Source: Bordetella parapertussis (GTDB lineage: Bacteria > Pseudomonadota > Gammaproteobacteria > Burkholderiales > Burkholderiaceae_B). From it: a DNA stretch of 50,727 bases. The notes beneath the pieces are model-generated. The model had not been told where the DNA came from and did no database searches. It saw nothing but the letters and a program-made list of their open reading frames with translations. The stretch lies in assembly GCA_945903445.1 (NCBI GenBank), contig CAMDNZ010000020.1, positions 1-50,727 on the forward strand, given 5' to 3'. The position numbers were made by a program, and so were the translations under genes. Positions 45,658 to 50,727 of the stretch are shown here, piece by piece; the first letter of the stretch is position 1; each line of letters begins with the position of its first letter.

Positions 45658-46404
45658 ATGATTACCAAAATGGTCAAAGGTCTTCTTATCGTTGCTCTGC
45701 TCACCCTCGCCTGTACTGCGCGCGCTGCGCCCGCAATCAGCATCGGCGACATGCATGAGTTTGTCGAATCGAGCGCGCGCACGCTGCTAAAACGAGTCAG
45801 CAACTCGGGAACTTCAACCGCCTTCGTTCGAATCGAAGTCAAGGAGATCGTGTACGAAGCCGGCAAACCAATAGAACGCGATATGCCGCCCATGACGCTT
45901 AGACAAGGCTCGACACAAGCCGGGCTCATTGCCAGCCCCGCCCGCCTGATCATTCCAGTCAATAGCGCACAGACCACTCGCCTGCTGACATTGGGCCCAC
46001 GCGACGTCGAGCGTTACTACCGGGTTCGATTCGTTCCAGTCATGCCGCAGCAAGGCGAAGACTTCGCACTGACCACTGAGCAGCGCACCGCCTATGCCGA
46101 TTCTCTTTCGGCAGGATTGACGCTGTTGACAGGCTTCGGCGCCATTGTAGTGGTGCGGCCTGAGGCGGAACGCTATGACACGCGCATCGCCGATGAGGCC
46201 GATGCCTTCCGGCTGCTCAACGCGGGCAACTCGACTATCGCGCTGACCGCGATAAGGGATTGCAATGCCTCAGGTCAACAGTGCTCCGCCGAGAGCGTCC
46301 GCCGAGTGCTACCGGGTAGCAGTGCCACGATCGAAAAAACCCCAGGACGTGTCTATAGCGCCACCCTGGTCGAAGGCACCGACACGAAAACCGTGACGTT
46401 TTAG
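45658..46404 (+). CDS. Periplasmic fimbrial chaperone, CS1/CFA-I type, copy 2
   Basis: A 248-residue paralogue of chaperone 1: SNSGTSTAFVRIEVKEIVYE, LLTLGPRDVERYYRVRFVPV, GFGAIVVVRPEAERYDTR. Signal peptide ends near TARAA. ATG 45658 or 45670. It begins the second unit, which holds the usher and tip gene, so it may be the chaperone of the basal CS1-type system while copy 1 serves the extra subunits (inference). Confidence 0.85.
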   Translation: MITKMVKGLLIVALLTLACTARAAPAISIGDMHEFVESSARTLLKRVSNSGTSTAFVRIEVKEIVYEAGKPIERDMPPMTLRQGSTQAGLIASPARLIIPVNSAQTTRLLTLGPRDVERYYRVRFVPVMPQQGEDFALTTEQRTAYADSLSAGLTLLTGFGAIVVVRPEAERYDTRIADEADAFRLLNAGNSTIALTAIRDCNASGQQCSAESVRRVLPGSSATIEKTPGRVYSATLVEGTDTKTVTF

Positions 46405-46514
46405 TTCAAGTGCGACACGTCCAGCCCACTGGGCGCACACCGTAGTTGCCGCTACACACCCGCGGCCTGTCATCGCTGTGTCCATCCGTTCACAGCAACA
46501 ATGGAGTTATCAAT

Positions 46515-47018
46515 ATGTTGAAAAAAGCACTGACCGTAGTCGGTTTGATGGCGACCCTGATGTCTGGGGGGGTTTCGGCTCAAGCCAGACAAGAGGTCAA
46601 CTTCACGTTAGAGGCCACGATTTCGTCACCCGGTCTCACAGTCACACACACCGACAACCGAAGCAAGTTCACTACGACCGCCACTACTGACAACGGTAAT
46701 CCGCTATTCAGTGACCCCCTGAGAGTCGATATCACCCATCCCGACGCAGCCATCGAGGTGAAACTCGCGAGTGCATTCTTCCTCACAGGGGAAGGCGCAA
46801 ATAGCACGGTCACCATCCCCATGCTAGCAAAATTCGGCGCTCAGACCCTCAGCGCCGAAAACGCCGTTATCGTGGCTAACGCTGGAGACGCTAAAAACAC
46901 GAAAACGATTAATTTCGAGGTATCCGTGGAAGACGACAAGAAAGAAGACACGCCTGCTGGAACATATAACGGCACTCTTTCCCTGATGTTCGAAGTATCT
47001 GCTGCATCACAGGGCTAA
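46515..47018 (+). CDS. CS1/CFA-I-type fimbrial subunit D (likely major pilin, with G7 tract)
   Basis: 167 residues; donor strand QEVNFTLEATISSPGL, middle NPLFSDPLRVDITHPDAAIEV, C-terminal PAGTYNGTLSLMFEV. Its position between chaperone and usher equals that of the major pilin in CS1 operons. MLKKAL start as in the 36-kb orphan. Seven G (46566-46572) encode Gly18-Gly19 in the signal peptide, so slippage would switch the gene off. GGAG before the ATG. Confidence 0.8.
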   Translation: MLKKALTVVGLMATLMSGGVSAQARQEVNFTLEATISSPGLTVTHTDNRSKFTTTATTDNGNPLFSDPLRVDITHPDAAIEVKLASAFFLTGEGANSTVTIPMLAKFGAQTLSAENAVIVANAGDAKNTKTINFEVSVEDDKKEDTPAGTYNGTLSLMFEVSAASQG

Positions 47019-47120
47019 TTCCTGATTGCCAGGTGTTTTCCGTAAACCCTTCTGTCGTACCGGTACATCTCGATGCATCGGTACGTCGGCGCCATCTACT
47101 CACCGTCACTGTTTACCCTT

Positions 47121-49751
47121 ATGCCAATCTTCACGCGTTTGGCGCTTGTTGCGATACTGCTTGGTTGTGCCGAATTATCGTTCGCAAGCACCAATAGCGT
47201 CGCCGATTTACTCAAGCAGACCGAAGGTATGCCGGAAGATTTTCGTGCTCACTTTTTCGATGTCCCGCTATTGATGAGAGTCGAACTCGATGCTCAGTTC
47301 TTGGGCGACGCCAGCGTGCTGATGACACAACAAGGCACCGTACAGATCATCGCGTTCACCGACACCCACGCCAGTCCGATTGCGTCCACCGAACGTCAAC
47401 GCTGGGCCGATTTTTTATCCCGCCCTCGTCCGCTGGGCGACTGCAATGACGACTGCGGCGCCGATCTGCTAGCCATGCACTACGACATGCAAAGCTCGCG
47501 CTTGTCGTTGGTGACACGTCAGGCCGAGCACGATGACAATCGATCGCGTTTTTACACCTTGCCCGAAGGCGGCAGCACCGGACTTATTTTGCGTAACCGT
47601 CTGAATGTCAACGCAGGCGACGCGCAAGACTCGTCCGGGCGCTACGATCTCGAAGCCCGTGGAAGTCTGGGTTCATGGACGACCGTAGCCGACTATCAGC
47701 TTTCTCAGACGGCTTATCGAAACCAGCGCGCAAGCCCGCAAAGACGTCGTCTGCTGAGAAGTCTGTATAGCCAACGCGAATATGAAGGCCGCTATGTTCG
47801 GCTTGGCGCGTTCACCCCTCAGCATTACGGGCTGTCGCGCCAGCCGCGCGGCCGCCTGGGCGACACAGATACCACCGTTGGCATCATGCTCGGCAGCTCG
47901 GATGCGTTGGACAACGGCAGCGACCTGCCCAGTGCGTACCCTGTCTATGTGACGGCCAACCGCCAAAGCGTGGCCGAGATTTTTCGCGACGGCGTCATGA
48001 TCGATACCCAACCCGTCGCCACGGGTCTTCAAACCTTGGATACCCGCGGACTGCCCGGTGGCATCTACGAGGTGGAAATCCGATTGATCGAGGACGGGCG
48101 AATCGCCAGTACTCAGCAGGCGTTGATCCACAAACCGACAAATTGGCGGGACCCGGACGAGCGCTGGCGTTACAACGTCTATCTGGGTCAACAGAGGGCA
48201 ATCCTGGACAGCCGCCAAGCGCGCAGCCATGGGCAATTGAGTGGCGGCATTGCCATGAATTATCTGGCTCATCCCAGAGTTATTCTAGGCAGCGCCTTCC
48301 AGCAATTGGGTCGATGGCGATCGATGGCGATTTCGGCCGACTGGCAAGCTCTGGACACCCTTAGCCTGAGCGGCAATGCGTACCGCAGCAATGTTGGAAC
48401 ACTGGGCGCCGACGTTCAAATGCTGTGGCGATATACCAGCGGCAGCGTGTTGATCAACCACCGTCAAAGCTGGCATGACGATAACCACGGTGGCCGCGAT
48501 CGTCGGGACCATTTCGACAGACGCGATCAGGACATTCACGATGGCACTCGACCATTTTATTCTCATAGACGAGACTCGCGTGCGTGGACCAATCGACAAC
48601 GCAGCGCATCGACTCGGAGCACGTCGATCACACTCAATCAGCGTTTCGGTTCCCTCATAGAATCGACCACGCGTCTGACCCGTGACCGCACTCGCAATCG
48701 AACGGGCAATGGCGTGGACATGACACTGCGCTATCGCCGCCCGCTGTTCGGCCATCACGCCACATGGCGGCTATCGGTGTTCGATCGCCCTGTCGGCGGC
48801 TACTATCGTGTCGCCCGCAATCGCGGCATCGAACTAGGCGTCACGCTGTCGCTGTCACGGCAAGGCCGACGTTTTGGGGCGACCATGGGTTCGCGCAACG
48901 CAAACGATGGTGGGCGCGATCAATACGGCACCTTCGAGGTCACTCAAGATCTCGACCATGCGTTCTTCCGTTCGGTCAGCGCAACCGCAATGGTTGACCG
49001 CTATGGTCTGGGAGGCACGGGCCGCAGCACATTCGAGTCGCAATGGGCGCGCGGCAACGCGTTTGTGCAACGCTCCACTTATGAAGGCAGGATCGGTGGC
49101 GGCGCCAATATCGAAAGCACACTTGCAATCGGGGGGCAGTCGGCAGCGATCAGCGGCGCATCGGCCTCGCGTGCCGACGGCGGTGTCATCTTATTCGTCG
49201 ATAGCGACCTGCCGAACTTGCGTCTACGCGCACGCGACACCCACGGCGGCAGTGTTCCGTTAGGCGTAGGGCGAAATTTCGTCCCCGTCAAACCCTATCG
49301 AACCGGCACGGTTCAGATCGATTTCGAAGGGCGCGATGCGCCGGCCGCACGCATACATCCCAATCATTTCGCTTATCACTTGAATAACGGCGGCGTTGCC
49401 TACGGCCTCGTCGCGGTCACACAAACCACGACCGTCATCGGCAGGCTGGTCGATGACGCAGGGCGACCTGTTCGCGGCGCGTTCGTCCTGAACGATGCGG
49501 GCACGAGCGTCAGCGAAGGTGACGGCTTTTTCGTGTTGGAGATGAGCAATCGCCGCCCCACCATCACGATTCGTCAGGGCCGCAGCGAACCCTGCTCGCT
49601 CACCCTCGACCTGGCGAACTACACACGCGATAGCGACGGATTGATGGTGGGCGACTTGGTATGCGCGGGCGCGAATCCAGAAGCACCGGATAAGCTCGCC
49701 GCCACGCCTACTCCCTCTGCCCTGGCGTCTGAACAGGACGAACCCTCATGA
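47121..49751 (+). CDS. Outer-membrane usher, CS1/CFA-I (CooC/CfaC) type
   Basis: An 876-residue outer-membrane beta-barrel pore that polymerises and secretes the pilus. Signal peptide RLALVAILLGCAELSFA; a periplasmic N-terminal domain with paired Cys (GDCNDDCGAD); a barrel with DIEARGS-like strands and ARGSLGSWTTVADYQL; and C-terminal domains with FEGRDAPAARIHPNHFAYHL. A His/Asp/Arg-rich insert sits at about residues 450-490. Start 47121 or 47073, neither with a good ribosome-binding site. Overlaps the adhesin gene by 4 bp. Confidence 0.85.
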   Translation: MPIFTRLALVAILLGCAELSFASTNSVADLLKQTEGMPEDFRAHFFDVPLLMRVELDAQFLGDASVLMTQQGTVQIIAFTDTHASPIASTERQRWADFLSRPRPLGDCNDDCGADLLAMHYDMQSSRLSLVTRQAEHDDNRSRFYTLPEGGSTGLILRNRLNVNAGDAQDSSGRYDLEARGSLGSWTTVADYQLSQTAYRNQRASPQRRRLLRSLYSQREYEGRYVRLGAFTPQHYGLSRQPRGRLGDTDTTVGIMLGSSDALDNGSDLPSAYPVYVTANRQSVAEIFRDGVMIDTQPVATGLQTLDTRGLPGGIYEVEIRLIEDGRIASTQQALIHKPTNWRDPDERWRYNVYLGQQRAILDSRQARSHGQLSGGIAMNYLAHPRVILGSAFQQLGRWRSMAISADWQALDTLSLSGNAYRSNVGTLGADVQMLWRYTSGSVLINHRQSWHDDNHGGRDRRDHFDRRDQDIHDGTRPFYSHRRDSRAWTNRQRSASTRSTSITLNQRFGSLIESTTRLTRDRTRNRTGNGVDMTLRYRRPLFGHHATWRLSVFDRPVGGYYRVARNRGIELGVTLSLSRQGRRFGATMGSRNANDGGRDQYGTFEVTQDLDHAFFRSVSATAMVDRYGLGGTGRSTFESQWARGNAFVQRSTYEGRIGGGANIESTLAIGGQSAAISGASASRADGGVILFVDSDLPNLRLRARDTHGGSVPLGVGRNFVPVKPYRTGTVQIDFEGRDAPAARIHPNHFAYHLNNGGVAYGLVAVTQTTTVIGRLVDDAGRPVRGAFVLNDAGTSVSEGDGFFVLEMSNRRPTITIRQGRSEPCSLTLDLANYTRDSDGLMVGDLVCAGANPEAPDKLAATPTPSALASEQDEPS

Positions 49752-50629
49752 GCCGACACGCGCCGAACGCAAGCTTTTTCGCACCGTGCTGGATGCTGTG
49801 TTGTGCGCTGTGGGCTGCGCTCGCGCCGGCATCGGTCTGGGCCAATCCAAGCCTTATTTCTCGCAACTATCAAGGCCCGGCACACTACGCCGCCTTTTTA
49901 GTGCCATCGGGCGAACGCGCGGGCGGCTATGGCGTGATCGCGTTTCCCAGCCTGAGCATCCACATTCCAAACATCGGTTCGAGCGAAACCGAAGACAGCG
50001 GCTTGCATATCGGCGTGCCTTTCAATGCGCAGGACGTCCTGTTGACCGGCAGCAATCACCGACAGATACGCGTCAAACTGACGATCACGGGAATCAAAGG
50101 GCGCTTGCGCCTGACCGGTGCTGCATCGGAGAGCGACGCCGCTTCGCGACACGCGCTCGCTTCAGCATTGGCTACGCCTGCCGGAGGGTGCTCCTTGCTG
50201 GATACAAGCGAATCGACGGACATACTAAGTTGGCAATTTAATCGGCAGCGCTGTGCGTTAAATATGGCCAATACGACCGTCGGCCCTATCCCCGCGTCGC
50301 TGACCGACATTCGCCTGGCCTACGACATCGACTGGGGCGACATCGACACACTGCCCAATGACCTGTACATCGGGCACTGGGATATGCGGATCGACGATCC
50401 TGACGGCCTGTGGCTGGGCGCACAGGCATCGAGCACCGATTCGACGGTTTCGGTCGAGATCGCGCTACGCGTGGCACACGACATCCAGGTTCGAGCCGCG
50501 CGCCATGCACTCGTACTCCTGCCTGTCGGTGGCTCGTGGCGTGACGGTCACGACAGCGTCCACGGGCTGAGCGCCTCCACCGCATTGACCATCTCGTCTG
50601 CGCCTTCATTTTTCCTAGCCACGATTTAA
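49748..50629 (+). CDS. CS1/CFA-I-type tip adhesin (CooD/CfaE-like), 3' end altered
   Basis: A 293-residue exported protein, shorter than CfaE/CooD-type adhesins (around 360). Signal peptide ends ASVWA; the receptor-type N-terminal domain is followed by a pilin-like C-terminal domain ending GLSASTALTISSAPSFFLATI. Two Cys (GGCSLLD and QRCALN) may pair. Start overlaps the usher stop (ATGA). The last five codons and stop, from 50613, lie inside the 72-bp terminal repeat, so the native C-terminus may have been replaced by insertion or recombination. Confidence 0.78.
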   Translation: MSRHAPNASFFAPCWMLCCALWAALAPASVWANPSLISRNYQGPAHYAAFLVPSGERAGGYGVIAFPSLSIHIPNIGSSETEDSGLHIGVPFNAQDVLLTGSNHRQIRVKLTITGIKGRLRLTGAASESDAASRHALASALATPAGGCSLLDTSESTDILSWQFNRQRCALNMANTTVGPIPASLTDIRLAYDIDWGDIDTLPNDLYIGHWDMRIDDPDGLWLGAQASSTDSTVSVEIALRVAHDIQVRAARHALVLLPVGGSWRDGHDSVHGLSASTALTISSAPSFFLATI

Positions 50630-50684
50630 TCTGACAGTACAACTCTATTAAGCGCCTAAAGAAGGAGACGGTGTCGGCATTGTC
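50613..50684. repeat. Right arm of 72-bp terminal inverted repeat
   Basis: Perfect reverse complement of 1-72. It starts at TCCTAGCC inside the adhesin's final codons, contributes the TAA stop, and continues through AAGGAGACG to GGCATTGTC; the 43 bp after it cannot be compared because the left arm reaches the window edge. Confidence 0.9.
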
Positions 50685-50727
50685 CGATTCAACTGTTTAT
50701 CGAGAGCGAGTTGTTTTGACTCCTGGA
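50671..50727 (+). CDS. Possible start of the next gene (partial)
   Basis: From GTG 50671, with AAGGAG three bases upstream, a frame stays open to the window end and reads MSALSDSTVYRERVVLTPG. Too short to identify. If real, the repeat would contain the start of a gene, and the left arm the start of another copy outside the window, as expected for an insertion sequence or duplicated gene. Confidence 0.3.
   Translation, partial: MSALSDSTVYRERVVLTPG

Overview
The window looks like chromosomal DNA from a moderately GC-rich betaproteobacterium, most likely Burkholderiales and Alcaligenaceae (Bordetella/Achromobacter-like). This is judged from protein character and from the housekeeping block lysC-tilS-accA-alkA-cysS-ppiB-lpxH; no database search was possible. 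Most genes are ordinary and intact, with accessory patches between them.

Layout. 0-7.4 kb: HD hydrolase, flavin monooxygenase-like protein, lytic transglycosylase, FHS sugar permease, GFA-type zinc protein, and a divergent EamA exporter/Lrp regulator pair. 7.5-17.15 kb: two identical tRNA-Arg(ACG) genes in the same orientation bracket a sulfate transporter (sbp-cysT-cysW, with no cysA beside it), a BaeRS-like two-component system, an ECF sigma factor with a truncated anti-sigma factor, and a divergent MocR/LysE pair. 17.3-24.1 kb: pckG, a decayed PAAR plus Imm52-like toxin/immunity patch, YitT, tandem SapC paralogues and a DUF4142 protein. 24.15-27.75 kb: a small accessory island (MocR, GNAT, AhpD-like) between direct repeats that contain the 3' end and terminator of tRNA-Ser(GCT). 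27.9-35.9 kb: housekeeping block. 36.1-37.5 kb: two orphan CS1/CFA-I-type fimbrial subunits. 37.5-41.7 kb: uppP, a TerC/CorC protein, suhB and trmJ. 41.8-42.6 kb: a noncoding stretch with DnaA-box-like sites. 42.6 kb to the end: dodecin, then a large alternate chaperone-usher (CS1/CFA-I, alpha-type) fimbrial locus.

The most notable system is the fimbrial one. The main cluster holds two chaperones, four pilin-like subunits, one usher and one tip adhesin, and two more subunits lie about 6 kb upstream, giving six divergent subunits for a single visible usher. One subunit carries a C8 tract and another a G7 tract in the coding sequence, which could support slipped-strand variation. The usher has an odd His/Asp/Arg-rich insertion.

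The two ends of the window carry a perfect 72-bp inverted repeat (1-72 and 50613-50684). The right copy supplies the last codons and stop of the tip adhesin gene. The simplest reading is two copies of one mobile or duplicated element in opposite orientation, with the left copy cut by the window edge. A recombination-invertible 50-kb segment is the more exciting alternative.
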